DNA of 64,000 bases, taken from contig NZ_QFRX01000001.1 in the NCBI RefSeq assembly GCF_003143935.1, positions 5,638,543 through 5,702,542 on the forward strand, read 5' to 3'. This DNA comes from Streptomyces sp. Act143 (GTDB lineage Bacteria; Actinomycetota; Actinomycetes; Streptomycetales; Streptomycetaceae). The notes under the pieces were generated by a model. The model made no database searches and was not told the DNA's origin. It saw nothing but the letters and a program-made list of their open reading frames with translations. Each line of letters begins with the position of its first letter. Position 1 is the stretch's first letter. Positions 18,003-29,500 of this stretch are shown in pieces. Both the position numbers and the translations under genes were made by a program.

Positions 18003-18980
18003 GTGAGCACCGACGACCTTCCCCTCGCCTCCTCCGGCGGCTGCGGCGACGGCTGCGCCTGTGGCGCGGACGGCGGCGAGGAGTACCTGGAGTGCGGGCT
18101 GGACCCCGCGCTCGCCCAGCTCCTGGCCGACGCCGGGCTCGACCCCGTCGAGGTCGAGGACATCGCCAACGTGGCCATCCAGGAGGATCTGGACCACGGC
18201 GTGGACGTGACGACCGTCGCGACCATTCCGGAGGACGCCGTCGCCACCGCCGACTTCGTCGCGCGCGAGGCGGGCGTCGTGGCCGGTCTCCGGGTCGCCG
18301 AAGCGGTCGTCTCGGTGGTCTGCGAGGACGAGTTCGAGGTCGAGCGGCACGTCGAGGACGGCGACCGGGTGGAGGCCGGACAGAAACTCCTGTCGGTCAC
18401 CACGCGCACCCGCGACCTGCTCACCGCCGAGCGCAGCGCGCTCAACCTCATGTGCCGGCTGTCCGGCATCGCGACCGCCACGCGCGCGTGGGCGGACGCG
18501 CTGGAGGGCACGAAGGCACGCGTGCGTGACACCCGCAAGACCACCCCGGGCCTGCGGTCCCTGGAGAAGTTCGCGGTGCGCTGCGGCGGCGGCGTGAACC
18601 ACCGCATGTCGCTGTCCGACGCGGCGCTGGTCAAGGACAACCACGTGGTCGCCGCCGGTGGCGTCGCGCAGGCCTTCAAGGCCGTGCGGGAGGCCTTCCC
18701 GGACGTGCCCATCGAGGTCGAGGTCGACACCCTGCACCAGCTGCGCGAGGTCGTGGACGCGGGCGCGGACCTGATCCTTCTGGACAACTTCACGCCCGGC
18801 GAGTGCGAGGAGGCGGTGGCGCTCGTGCACGGGCGGGCCGCGCTGGAGGCCTCGGGCCGGCTGACGCTGGACAACGCGCGCGCGTACGCCGACACCGGCG
18901 TCGACTACCTCGCCGTAGGAGCCCTGACGCACTCCTCGCCGATCCTGGACATCGGCCTCGACCTGCGTGAGGCGGAGTAG
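18003..18980 (+). CDS. nadC: Nicotinate-nucleotide pyrophosphorylase (carboxylating)
   Basis: 325 residues. It converts quinolinate and PRPP to nicotinate mononucleotide. Core motifs are VAREAGVVAGLRVAE, SALNLMCRLSGIAT, the VRDTRKTTPGLR loop, KFAVRCGGGVNHRMSL and LILLDNFTPGE. The length exceeds the usual 280-290 because of a roughly 35-residue N-terminal extension with four Cys in the pattern GGCGDGCACG plus a later ECG. That extension could bind a metal, or could be an unstructured tail. GTG start at 18003, five bases after nadB. Confidence 0.93.
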   Translation: MSTDDLPLASSGGCGDGCACGADGGEEYLECGLDPALAQLLADAGLDPVEVEDIANVAIQEDLDHGVDVTTVATIPEDAVATADFVAREAGVVAGLRVAEAVVSVVCEDEFEVERHVEDGDRVEAGQKLLSVTTRTRDLLTAERSALNLMCRLSGIATATRAWADALEGTKARVRDTRKTTPGLRSLEKFAVRCGGGVNHRMSLSDAALVKDNHVVAAGGVAQAFKAVREAFPDVPIEVEVDTLHQLREVVDAGADLILLDNFTPGECEEAVALVHGRAALEASGRLTLDNARAYADTGVDYLAVGALTHSSPILDIGLDLREAE

Positions 18981-18985
18981 TCGCG

Positions 18986-19783
18986 ATGCTCCTCACGATC
19001 GACGTAGGCAACACCCACACCGTCCTCGGCCTGTTCGACGGCGAGGAGATCGTCGAGCACTGGCGCATCTCCACGGACGCCCGCCGCACGGCCGACGAGC
19101 TGGCGGTGCTGCTCCAGGGCCTGATGGGCATGCACCCGCTGCTCGGCGACGAACTGGGCGACGGCATCGACGGCATCGCCATCTGCGCGACGGTCCCCTC
19201 GGTGCTGCACGAGCTGCGTGAGGTCACGCGGCGGTACTACGGCGACGTGCCGGCCGTCCTGGTCGAGCCGGGTGTGAAGACGGGCGTGCCGATCCTGACC
19301 GACAACCCCAAGGAGGTCGGCGCGGACCGCATCATCAACGCGGTCGCCGCGGTCGAGCTCTACGGCGGCCCCGCGATCGTCGTCGACTTCGGTACGGCGA
19401 CGACGTTCGACGCGGTCTCCGCGCGCGGGGAGTACGTCGGCGGGGTCATCGCTCCCGGCATCGAGATCTCGGTCGAGGCGCTCGGCGTCCGGGGCGCGCA
19501 GCTGCGGAAGATCGAGGTGGCCAGGCCGCGGAGCGTGATCGGCAAGAACACGGTCGAGGCGATGCAGTCCGGCATCATCTACGGCTTCGCCGGTCAGGTC
19601 GACGGGGTCGTGAACCGGATGGCGCGGGAGCTGGCCGAGGACCCGGACGACGTGACGGTAATCGCCACCGGCGGTCTCGCGCCGATGGTCCTGGGCGAGT
19701 CCTCGGTGATCGACGAGCACGAGCCGTGGCTGACGCTGGTGGGGCTGCGGCTGGTCTACGAGCGGAACGTATCCCGCATGTGA
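18986..19783 (+). CDS. coaX: Type III pantothenate kinase
   Basis: 265 residues. First step of CoA synthesis from pantothenate. ASKHA-fold motifs: the phosphate-1 loop LLTIDVGNTHTVLGLF at the very start, GADRIINAVAA, phosphate-2 VVDFGTATTFDAV and ATGGLAPMV near the end. Catalytic Asp is in the first loop. Start five bases after nadC, so it is the last gene of the operon DUF2520-panC-nadB-nadC-coaX. The pairing of panC and coaX places pantothenate synthesis and use under one transcript. Confidence 0.95.
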   Translation: MLLTIDVGNTHTVLGLFDGEEIVEHWRISTDARRTADELAVLLQGLMGMHPLLGDELGDGIDGIAICATVPSVLHELREVTRRYYGDVPAVLVEPGVKTGVPILTDNPKEVGADRIINAVAAVELYGGPAIVVDFGTATTFDAVSARGEYVGGVIAPGIEISVEALGVRGAQLRKIEVARPRSVIGKNTVEAMQSGIIYGFAGQVDGVVNRMARELAEDPDDVTVIATGGLAPMVLGESSVIDEHEPWLTLVGLRLVYERNVSRM

Positions 19784-19912
19784 GCGGATGCGAGGCGCCG
19801 TCCCCGGCCGCGGGGCGGCGCCCCCTGCCGCGGGGCGGCGCAACCGGGTGGCCCCGCACGCCACGCCCATCCCCTATGTCGAATTTGTCTGATTAGCGCG
19901 TATCGTCGCCGC

Positions 19913-20677
19913 ATGCCCACGCCATACGGATCCCGCGGCGGCATGGCGTTCGGCGCGGAGGAGCTGCGTGTGCTCCGCCGCGCTCTCGCCCTCGCCCTGC
20001 ACCCCCGACCCGCCTCGGCCGAGGACGTCCAGGACTGCCTACGCCTCGCCGACTCCCTCGACGAGGCGATGCGCGAGGGCGCCCGGCTGCGTGCCTTCCT
20101 GGTGGCCGACCTCGCCCGGTACCGCGACGCCCTGCCCGGCACCGCCGCCGGCTACCTCGCCCTCCTGGAGGAGGCGCTGAGCGCCGGGTACCACCCGAAC
20201 CCCGACGACCTCGCCGGGCTGCGCGCCCTGCGCGGCAACCCCACGGCGGCGGCCTTGCTGGACCGCTGCCAGAGGCTTGCGGAACAGGACGTACGAGCCC
20301 GTCTGGCCCGCGGCACGGCCCGCCGGGTCACCCCGGCCGTCCCAGCCTCCCGCACCCGCCTCCTGGCCCTCCCAGGGGGCCTGTCGGCCGTCCCCGAGAG
20401 TTCCGGCGACAGGCACGCCGATTCCGCGTCCGGCTCCGGCGCGGGCGGCTTCGGAGCACCCTCCGGCGGGCGTCACGCCGTGGTCGTCGGCGAGGCATCC
20501 GCCGCGCAGCCCGAGAAGCCCGCCGCACCCGCGAAGAAGCCCGCGGACGAACCGGCCCCGGGTTCCGAGCCGCCGAAGCCGAACCGCCCCATCCCGACCC
20601 CGGGCGAGGTCTTCCCGCGCCGCAAGCCGACACCGCCACCACCCGCGAGCCCGCCGCAGCAACTCGCCGCGGGCTGA
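19913..20677 (+). CDS. Hypothetical protein with proline-rich tail
   Basis: 254 residues, no recognised family. The first 150 residues look helical and ordered (EELRVLRRALALALHP, EAMREGARLRAFLVADLARYR, AGYLALLEEAL). The remainder is Ala/Pro/Gly-rich with many charged Lys-Pro stretches, ending RRKPTPPPPASPPQQ. No signal peptide or membrane segment. TATCGT lies 6 bases before the ATG and there is no ribosome binding site, suggesting a leaderless transcript separate from the coaX operon. Function unknown. Confidence 0.7.
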   Translation: MPTPYGSRGGMAFGAEELRVLRRALALALHPRPASAEDVQDCLRLADSLDEAMREGARLRAFLVADLARYRDALPGTAAGYLALLEEALSAGYHPNPDDLAGLRALRGNPTAAALLDRCQRLAEQDVRARLARGTARRVTPAVPASRTRLLALPGGLSAVPESSGDRHADSASGSGAGGFGAPSGGRHAVVVGEASAAQPEKPAAPAKKPADEPAPGSEPPKPNRPIPTPGEVFPRRKPTPPPPASPPQQLAAG

Positions 20678-20874
20678 TCCGCCCGAGCGCCCCCGGGGGC
20701 ACCGCACTCCGGGCTCCAGGGGGCGCCTTGCGGACGGGTGCATCGCGCGTCTGCGCCTCGCCCCGGGGCATCGTCGGGCGCCCTCGCTGCGGTGCATCGC
20801 CGCGAGGCCCCCCGGAGGCATCGAGCGTCACAACCTCGCCCCTGGGGCAGCACGCGGGGGCTGCGCCCCGGGTA

Positions 20875-20954
20875 CGCACGGCCCCCGCCCCACCCCGGCC
20901 CGCACGGCCCCCGCCCCACCCCGGCCCGCACGGCCACCGCCCCCACCCCCGGCC
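20875..20954. repeat. 26-base tandem repeat, three copies, in a gene-free gap
   Basis: Unit beginning CGCACGGCCCCCGCC, copies at 20875-20900 and 20901-20926 identical, the third (20927-20954) diverged. It lies in the gap 20678-20988, where I find no gene; the rest of the gap is GC-rich with short CGGGGCA/GGCATCG echoes. No sign of a function. Confidence 0.75.
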
Positions 20955-20988
20955 CCGCGCGTCCGCGCGCCGTGGCTACCCTGGAGGC

Positions 20989-21168
20989 ATGGACTATGTC
21001 TCCGCGCTCGTGCCCCCCGTCGTCATGGCGGTGCTCTTCATCGGTGTGATCAGGGTGATCGTGAAGACCCAGGGCGGGGCCAACAAGGCCAAGGAGGACG
21101 CGGTCGTCGACGCCGCCCTCGCGCGCGCGGAGGGGGCCCGGCAGGCCTCTCCGAAGGCCGACGCCTGA
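20989..21168 (+). CDS. Small membrane protein, 59 residues
   Basis: One N-terminal membrane segment (LVPPVVMAVLFIGVIRVIV) followed by a charged cytoplasmic-looking tail (KTQGGANKAKEDAVVDAALARAEGAR). GGAGG is only one base before the ATG; TACCCT just upstream could instead be a -10 for leaderless transcription. Codon bias matches the neighbours. Small single-pass proteins like this are common in streptomycetes; no function can be assigned. Confidence 0.65.
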   Translation: MDYVSALVPPVVMAVLFIGVIRVIVKTQGGANKAKEDAVVDAALARAEGARQASPKADA

Positions 21169-21201
21169 CGGACTTGCCCCCGGCGCCACTCCGGCACCCC
21201 C

Positions 21202-21240
21202 GGCGTACGACTCCCTCCGTTTCCGAGTCGTACGCCCTTT
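21202..21240 (+). terminator. Intrinsic terminator with T-tract
   Basis: Perfect 12-base arms GGCGTACGACTC (21202-21213) and GAGTCGTACGCC (21225-21236), 11-base loop, followed by CTTTTTG. It is one of the few classical T-tract terminators in the window and ends the transcript of the 59-residue membrane protein. Confidence 0.85.
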
Positions 21241-21312
21241 TTGTTCTTGTTTGCCGGTGAACGTGCACGTCCGGCACGCCAATACCGAGATCTCCCACTA
21301 TTGTGCTGAGCT

Positions 21313-21759
21313 GTGCCTCGCCCATTGGGAGAACTCGAAGACGCGGTCATGACGCGGGTGTGGAAGTGGAACCGCCCGGTGACCGTTCGGGAAGTCCTGG
21401 AAGATCTGCAACAGGAACGGTCCATCGCGTACACCACGGTGATGACCGTTTTGGACAATCTCCATCAGAAGGGCTGGGTGCGGCGAGAGGCCGAAGGACG
21501 GGCCTATCGATATGAGGCCGTCTCCACTCGCCCCGCCTACGCCGCCGCGCTCATGAACGACGCCTGGTCGCAGAGCGACAACCCCGCCGCCGCTCTCGTC
21601 GCCTTCTTCGGCATGATGAGCGACGAACAGCGGCAGGCGCTGCGGGACGCCGTACGCATCGTCCAAGGACCGGAAACCCCGGAAGCGTCCGCAACGGATA
21701 CCGGCGCCGAAACCAGCCGCGAGAACCCCGCCTCGGCACCGGACGGCGACGGGCGATAG
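21313..21759 (+). CDS. BlaI/MecI-family transcriptional repressor
   Basis: 148 residues. N-terminal winged helix with LGELEDAVMTRVWKWNRPVT, VREVLEDLQ, the recognition helix SIAYTTVMTVLDNLHQKGW and wing VRREAEGRAYRYEA. The C-terminal part holds the dimerisation region FFGMMSDEQRQALRDAVR. Classical BlaI partners are BlaR1-like M56 peptidases, but none is next door, so this copy is an orphan. GTG start at 21313 with TATTGT eight bases before it. The acetyltransferase gene follows after nine bases. Confidence 0.88.
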   Translation: MPRPLGELEDAVMTRVWKWNRPVTVREVLEDLQQERSIAYTTVMTVLDNLHQKGWVRREAEGRAYRYEAVSTRPAYAAALMNDAWSQSDNPAAALVAFFGMMSDEQRQALRDAVRIVQGPETPEASATDTGAETSRENPASAPDGDGR

Positions 21760-21768
21760 CGTCCGCTC

Positions 21769-22317
21769 ATGTCAGCAGAGAGCTCGTCTCCTCAGAGCCC
21801 CGAAGTCACCGCAAAAGCCATCACCGTCCGGCGGGCCCGCACCAGCGATGTGCCGGCCGTGCGCAGTCTCCTCGACGAGTACGTCCGCGCTCGCATCCTG
21901 CTCGACAAAGCAACGGTGACGCTTTACGAGGACATCCAGGAGTTCTGGGTCGCCGAACGGGACGACAACGGCGAGGTCGTCGGCTGCGGCGCACTGCACG
22001 TGATGTGGGAAGACCTCGCCGAAGTTCGTACTCTCGCGGTGAAGCACGGCCTGAAGGGTGCCGGTGTCGGCCATCAGTTGCTGGAGAAGTTGCTGCACAC
22101 CGCGCGCTGGCTCGGTGTTCGCCGGGTTTTCTGTCTGACCTTCGAAGTGGACTTCTTCGGCAAGCACGGCTTCGTCGAGATCGGTGAGACGCCCGTCGAC
22201 ACCGATGTCTACGCGGAGCTCTTGCGTTCCTATGACGAGGGCGTCGCGGAGTTCCTGGGCCTCGAACGAGTGAAACCGAACACCTTGGGCAACAGCCGGA
22301 TGCTTCTGCATCTGTGA
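21769..22317 (+). CDS. GNAT acetyltransferase, probable amino-acid N-acetyltransferase (ArgA-like)
   Basis: 182 residues, a single GNAT domain. The acetyl-CoA loop is in LAVKHGLKGAGVGHQLLEKL, preceded by VVGCGALHVMWEDLAEVRTL and followed by VRRVFCLTFEVDFFGKHGF. This wording is typical of short actinobacterial N-acetylglutamate synthases such as M. tuberculosis Rv2747, which start arginine synthesis. No other arg gene is near, so the substrate is inferred from similarity only. TAGCGT six bases before the ATG suggests leaderless transcription; it may also be read through from the BlaI-like gene. Confidence 0.8.
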   Translation: MSAESSSPQSPEVTAKAITVRRARTSDVPAVRSLLDEYVRARILLDKATVTLYEDIQEFWVAERDDNGEVVGCGALHVMWEDLAEVRTLAVKHGLKGAGVGHQLLEKLLHTARWLGVRRVFCLTFEVDFFGKHGFVEIGETPVDTDVYAELLRSYDEGVAEFLGLERVKPNTLGNSRMLLHL

Positions 22318-22451
22318 TCAAGGGGTATTCGGCCCCGACGCCTTGCCCAGGTTCCCTATGTCCGAAACGCGCATGTTTCCGGACCGGAGGCGGCCGGTCT
22401 GTCTCTCCCAGGGGTTTGTGTTTTTCCAGCAAAAGCGGTTTGCTTTCCGAC

Positions 22452-22476
22452 GTACTGCAGTACTGCATATAACAGG
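22452..22476 (+). promoter_or_regulatory. Palindromic element and -10-like box upstream of lsr2
   Basis: A 12-base perfect palindrome GTACTGCAGTAC (22452-22463) with TACTGCA repeated directly (22453-22459, 22461-22467), followed at once by TATAAC (22468-22473). The palindrome lies between likely -35 and -10 positions, so a bound repressor would block the lsr2 promoter. The binding protein is unknown. Confidence 0.5.
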
Positions 22477-22537
22477 GGTGGCGAAACGGCGGACGCCGCA
22501 GACCCCGGTCCTGAAGTTATCGATGAAAGGGAATCCC

Positions 22538-22876
22538 GTGGCACAGAAGGTTCAGGTCCTTCTTGTCGACGACCTCGACGGCGGCGAGGCCGACGAGACC
22601 GTGACGTTCGCGCTGGACGGCAAGACGTACGAGATCGATCTCACGACTGCCAATGCGGACAAGCTCCGTGGGCTTCTTGAGCCTTACGTCAAGGGCGGTC
22701 GTCGTACCGGAGGCCGTGCTGCGGGCGGTCGTGGAAAGGCGCGCGCCGCTTCCGGCGGCGGCAGCCAGGACACCGCGCTGATCCGTTCCTGGGCGAAGGA
22801 GCAGGGTCTTGAGGTCAATGACCGCGGTCGTGTTCCCGCAGCCATTCGTGAGGCGTACGAGAAGGCCAACGCCTGA
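22538..22876 (+). CDS. lsr2: Lsr2 nucleoid-associated protein
   Basis: 112 residues. N-terminal dimerisation domain (AQKVQVLLVDDLDGGEADETVTFALDG), a basic Gly/Arg-rich linker (KGGRRTGGRAAGGRGKARA) and the C-terminal DNA-binding domain containing IRSWAKEQGLEVNDRGRVP. The RGR hook of the last block binds the AT-rich minor groove, by which Lsr2 silences foreign DNA. GTG start at 22538 behind AAAGGGA. It is convergent, nine bases apart, with the gene ending at 22886. The order coaX-lsr2-clpC is also seen in mycobacteria. Confidence 0.95.
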   Translation: MAQKVQVLLVDDLDGGEADETVTFALDGKTYEIDLTTANADKLRGLLEPYVKGGRRTGGRAAGGRGKARAASGGGSQDTALIRSWAKEQGLEVNDRGRVPAAIREAYEKANA

Positions 22877-22885
22877 GCGCGAGGC

Positions 22886-23563
22886 CTAGGAAAAGGCAGG
22901 CGGCTGAGTGCACACGCGCAGCCGCAGGCGGTGGCACTGCGTGGCCACCGTGTCCAGCACCCGTACGAGATCGGGGGCGCCCCCACCGCCCCCCAGGGCC
23001 GACAGCGTCGGCAGCGAGGCCTCGACCTCGCACCCTGTCCCGGGGGGCCGCAACCATACGGCGGCCCCCTGAGCGGCGTCGGCCGCGCCCCGGGGGAGCG
23101 GCGGCCGGTGACCGGCGGGGTCCGGCTCCGGAGGCGCCGGCGCGTCCATGACGTCGCCCTCTGAGAGCGTCCTCAGGCCGAGGCGCAGCGAGCCCCACTC
23201 CAGCCAGTCCAGGACCCCCGGCACCTCCTCCGCGCTGCCCGCGGCCAGCAGCAGCCGCATCCGTCCGTCCTGCACGGCCACCGGAGAGCCCGGCGCCAGA
23301 TGGCGCAGCGCGGCGCGGCCGGCCTCGGCGGGGACGTCCAGGACGTCGAAGCGCGGGCCCACGAAAAGTCGTACCGGAGCTCCCGGGCCGTCGGGCACCG
23401 TCGGCCACCCCAGTTCGTTCTCGTACCAACGGCGGACCTGATCGCTCGCGTCGAGCGGCCGGCGGGGGAGCGGGACCGTGGTGGCCGCCGCGATCGGAGA
23501 GCCCGCCGGAGCGGTGACCGCAGCGGCGGCCGGGGCAGTGGCCGGGGGAGGGGTGCCAACCAT
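22886..23563 (-). CDS. Conserved hypothetical protein between lsr2 and clpC (SCO3374-like)
   Basis: 225 residues. Ala/Pro-rich start, then an ordered part with RWYENELGWPTVPDGPGAPVR, LFVGPRFDVLDVPAEAG and VAVQDGRMRLLLAAGS. The words recall the N-terminal prim-pol-like domain seen in actinobacterial bifunctional primase/polymerase proteins, but no catalytic Asp-x-Asp site is evident, so I make no functional claim. Start ATG 23563. The gene is convergent with lsr2 and divergent from clpC. Confidence 0.7.
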   Translation of the reverse strand: MVGTPPPATAPAAAAVTAPAGSPIAAATTVPLPRRPLDASDQVRRWYENELGWPTVPDGPGAPVRLFVGPRFDVLDVPAEAGRAALRHLAPGSPVAVQDGRMRLLLAAGSAEEVPGVLDWLEWGSLRLGLRTLSEGDVMDAPAPPEPDPAGHRPPLPRGAADAAQGAAVWLRPPGTGCEVEASLPTLSALGGGGGAPDLVRVLDTVATQCHRLRLRVCTQPPAFS

Positions 23564-23775
23564 GCCAAGTGCAACCGTCCGGCAGGGGTGCGAGTTACGC
23601 TGGGTGTTCCGGTGAATGCGCAGCGTGGCAAAAAAGGGAGCGTCCGGGGGTGCGGGGAGACGCAAGGTTGTTCGCCCATAGCGGAGGGAACCGGGCCGCT
23701 CGGCATGGAGTGTCAGTCCCAGCGGGTAAGACATCCCTAGTGGGAGGGGGCGACACGCAGGACAGGCCGTCTCAC

Positions 23776-23792
23776 GTTCGCCATCGGCGTAC
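23776..23792 (+). promoter_or_regulatory. Candidate ClgR operator upstream of clpC
   Basis: GTTCGC (23776-23781), five bases, GCG (23787-23789) followed by TAC. It matches the published ClgR site GTTCGC-N5-GCG of Streptomyces clp and lon genes. It is 200 bases before the clpC start in an otherwise gene-free 430-base gap (23564-23993). Confidence 0.6.
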
Positions 23793-23993
23793 TGACAGTA
23801 GGGGTAACTGCCTGGCCTGCGGGAACATCGTCTCGCACCATCAGGTTGGAGCAGATGTCGGCGTTCGGGGTCAGGAGGCCAAGGACGGTGTCGGCAGTTG
23901 GAATGAGCGGTCCCCGCTTGCGGGACTAAGCTGCGGAAGGACAGGGAGGGGAAGTTCCCCCCACTGCCTGACCGCTCTGAGGAGCGATTAACG

Positions 23994-26519
<2,526 letters not shown>

Positions 26520-26537
26520 GCCGCAGGGCGATGCGTT

Positions 26538-26571
26538 GAAGGGGCCGGTGCCTTCGGGTGCCGGCCCCTTC
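26538..26571. terminator. Bidirectional terminator after clpC
   Basis: Arms GAAGGGGCCGG (26538-26548) and CCGGCCCCTTC (26561-26571) with a 12-base loop, in the 58-base gap between clpC (+) and the NACHT gene ending at 26578 (-). Confidence 0.85.
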
Positions 26572-26577
26572 GCCTTG

Positions 26578-29500
26578 TCAGCGCTGGTCGAGGCTGATCT
26601 CGACGCCGGGGAAGACGCCGGCGTAGCGGGCCGCGGGTATGAGCTTGCCGGGGTAGCTCTGCAAAGTCACCGAGTGCAGGCCCGGCAGCCGGTCGACCAG
26701 CGGGGACAGGTCTTCGGCGCCGTGCATGGCGGAAATCCGCAGCGTCTCGACGCCGGGAAGCACCGGCATCAGCTCGACGGAGTGCGGGAAGTTCTGGATG
26801 ATCTCCGAGTTGATGTGGAGCTCGGTCAGTTCGGGCAGTGCGGCGACGGCCTGCCAGTCGCCGGTGGTCAGTTCCTTGGTCAGCGGACCGAGGCTGAGGG
26901 TGCGCAGCCCGGACCAGTGCTGGAGCCCGCGCAGGCCCGTGCTGTCGGTGGTGTTCCTGCCCAGGAAGAGGAACTCCAGGGGTGCGTCCGTCGGCAGCGA
27001 CTCGGTGAGATCGGCGCCCGGCAGCTCCTGCGACAAGGACAGGTACCGGGCGCCGCGGAAGCACCGGAGTCCGGTCAGGTCCTCGACGCCGGTGACGGTG
27101 ACGCCGGTGAGCGACCGCGTGGACAGCCGGTCCAGGCCGGCCAGGGTCGGGCAGCCCTCCAGCCGCAGTACGCGGAGTGAGCCGAACGCCGACAGGGCGG
27201 CCAGGTCGGTGAGCAGCGGATTGCCCTGCACATCGAGCTGCTCCACGGCCTCGGGCGCGGGAACGGCGGCCAGGATGTCCTCGACCCGCTGCGGCCCCTG
27301 AAACGCCAGGCTGTACCAAGGGCGCATGCCGGCGAGCGCCGACCTCTCCTCGGCCGTCTTGCAGGTGAGGAACAGATGCTTGCGCTCCAGATGGTCCAGC
27401 ACCTCCGTGGCGTACTCCTCGGTGTCGAACCGCTGCCAGGTCCCGGCGAGCTGGCGTCGTACCTCGAGGTCCGGGTGCTCGCGGAACCGGCGGAGCACGG
27501 CCAGAGCCCCCGTCGGTTCCTCTCCGCCGAGGATCGAGGCGGTGATCGTGACGCCGAGGGCGGCCTCCTCCGTCAGGCCGGCCGGCCCCGGCAGCAGCTC
27601 CAGGACCAGGGGCCCGGCCTCGGCCAGGACCTTGGCCTCCTCTTTGGTGCCCGGTGGTATCAGCGCGGACGCCTGGGACTCGACCGCCGCGCGCACCCCC
27701 GGGTCCAGGGCCGTGACGTGTTCCAGGCAGGCCAGCGCCAGCAAGGTCAGCCGGGGGACGTCCCGGGACAGCAGCGCCTTGAGGAGATGGGCCCGTTCCC
27801 GCGGCCGGGCGTGGGCCACGGCCAGCCGGATCACGTCCTCCCACTGGGTGTCGTCCGCGTGGCTGAGCAGGACGTCGAGGTGGCCCTCCTCGACCGCGTA
27901 CCGGGCTCCGAGGTAGTCCTGGAACGTGCGGTGCACGAAATCCACGACGCCCGCGGCCGGCTGGCGGAGCAGGCCGCTGCGCAGCAGCAGGGACTGAAGC
28001 ACCGTGCGCGCGTCACCCGGTACCGCGATCGACGGCAGACAGCGCTCCACGATGCCCTCGGCGGTCTCGACGTCCATCTCCGTACGGCCGCTCAGCACCA
28101 GGGCGTACGCGAGGCGTTGGAGCACCTCCAACTGGGCCTCCTCACCCAGTTCGGAGACCGTCGGCATGCCCCGCTCCAGGTCCCGGCGGGTGAGCAGCAT
28201 CGTGAGGGCGGCGTCGTACAACTCCTTGCGGCCGGTGGGGAGATAGCCGCGGCGCTCCCGGTGCAGGGCGCAGATCAGGCCGCACATCAGGGGGTTGGTG
28301 GCGAGGCGGGCCAGGTCGCGTTGGGTGCGGAGGGAGTCCAGGAGCGGGCCCTCGTACTCCGGGGCCCGGGCTGCCGTGTGCCAGCGGTGGACGAAGGTGG
28401 CGATGTCCGGGCGGCGCATCGGGGCCATGGCCAGCTCGTGGAAGCCCTCGCTCGCCAGCCAGTCGGGGCGGACCGCGGTGGGGCGGGAGGTCAGGAGCCA
28501 GCGGTTGCCGGGGAAGGCGCGGATGAGGGCGAGGAGCCAGTCGCGGGTGCGGGTGCGGTCGGGGGCGGGGATCTCGTCGAGACCGTCGACCAGGATCAGC
28601 CCCCGGCCAGCCGTCAGGACGCGTTCCGCCCAGCCCTCGGGCGGGGTGTGCGGGCAGCTCACCGCGGACAGGAACTCCGCCGGGGCCGGGAGCGTGCCGG
28701 TGCGGATCAGGGTGCGCAACGGGAGGACGTACGGGATGTCGAGGCCGTCGCGGGCCGCCGTCACCGTCAGCCATTGCACCAGGGTGGTCTTGCCCGAGCC
28801 CGCGTCCCCGCGCAGGAACACGCGGTCGTGGGCCAGCAGCGCTCCCTCGGCCGGGAGTTGGACGGTCACCGGGCCGCCGGAAGGGCGCTCCTCCTCCGGC
28901 GCCCGCTCCTCGGACGTGGTCGCCTCCAGGCTGAGGTACGCCACTTCGAGGGGCCAGCGGTCGGGGGAGTCGCGCAGATCGATGCCGTAGATGGTGATGT
29001 GGTCGTGGCGGTCGGCCAGATGGCGCAGGTAGCGGCGTTCGAAGGCGTGGTCGCGGCTGCCGGGGCGGGGGGTGCGCACCAGCAACTGGTCGACCTTGGC
29101 GATGAGTTCGGCCTGGCGCCGGGTCTGCTCGACGAGGGTGCGGGCCACGAAGGCGGACCGGCGGGTGAAGTGCTCCAGGATGTGCAGACAGGCCCACTCG
29201 GTCGCCGAGTCCAGGAAGTAGTCGGCGTCGGCGGACAGCCCAGTGGCCGGCGAAGCCCGGTGGGCGAGCCGTTTCGCCAGCTCGCGGTGGCCCAGGCTCA
29301 CCGCCTGGACGTCGTCCATGTCCAGCTCGCCCAGGGCCAGCAGGCGCAGCACGAGGGCCTCGATGACCGCCGTCGTCTCGTCGGGCGGGAACGGCGGCTC
29401 GCCCGGGGTGTCCGTCGCCGCCTCCACCAGGCGGGACGCCAGGACGTGGACCTCCTTCTCGCCCAGTCTCCGCCGTTCGCCCCGGAACGAGACGAGTGAC

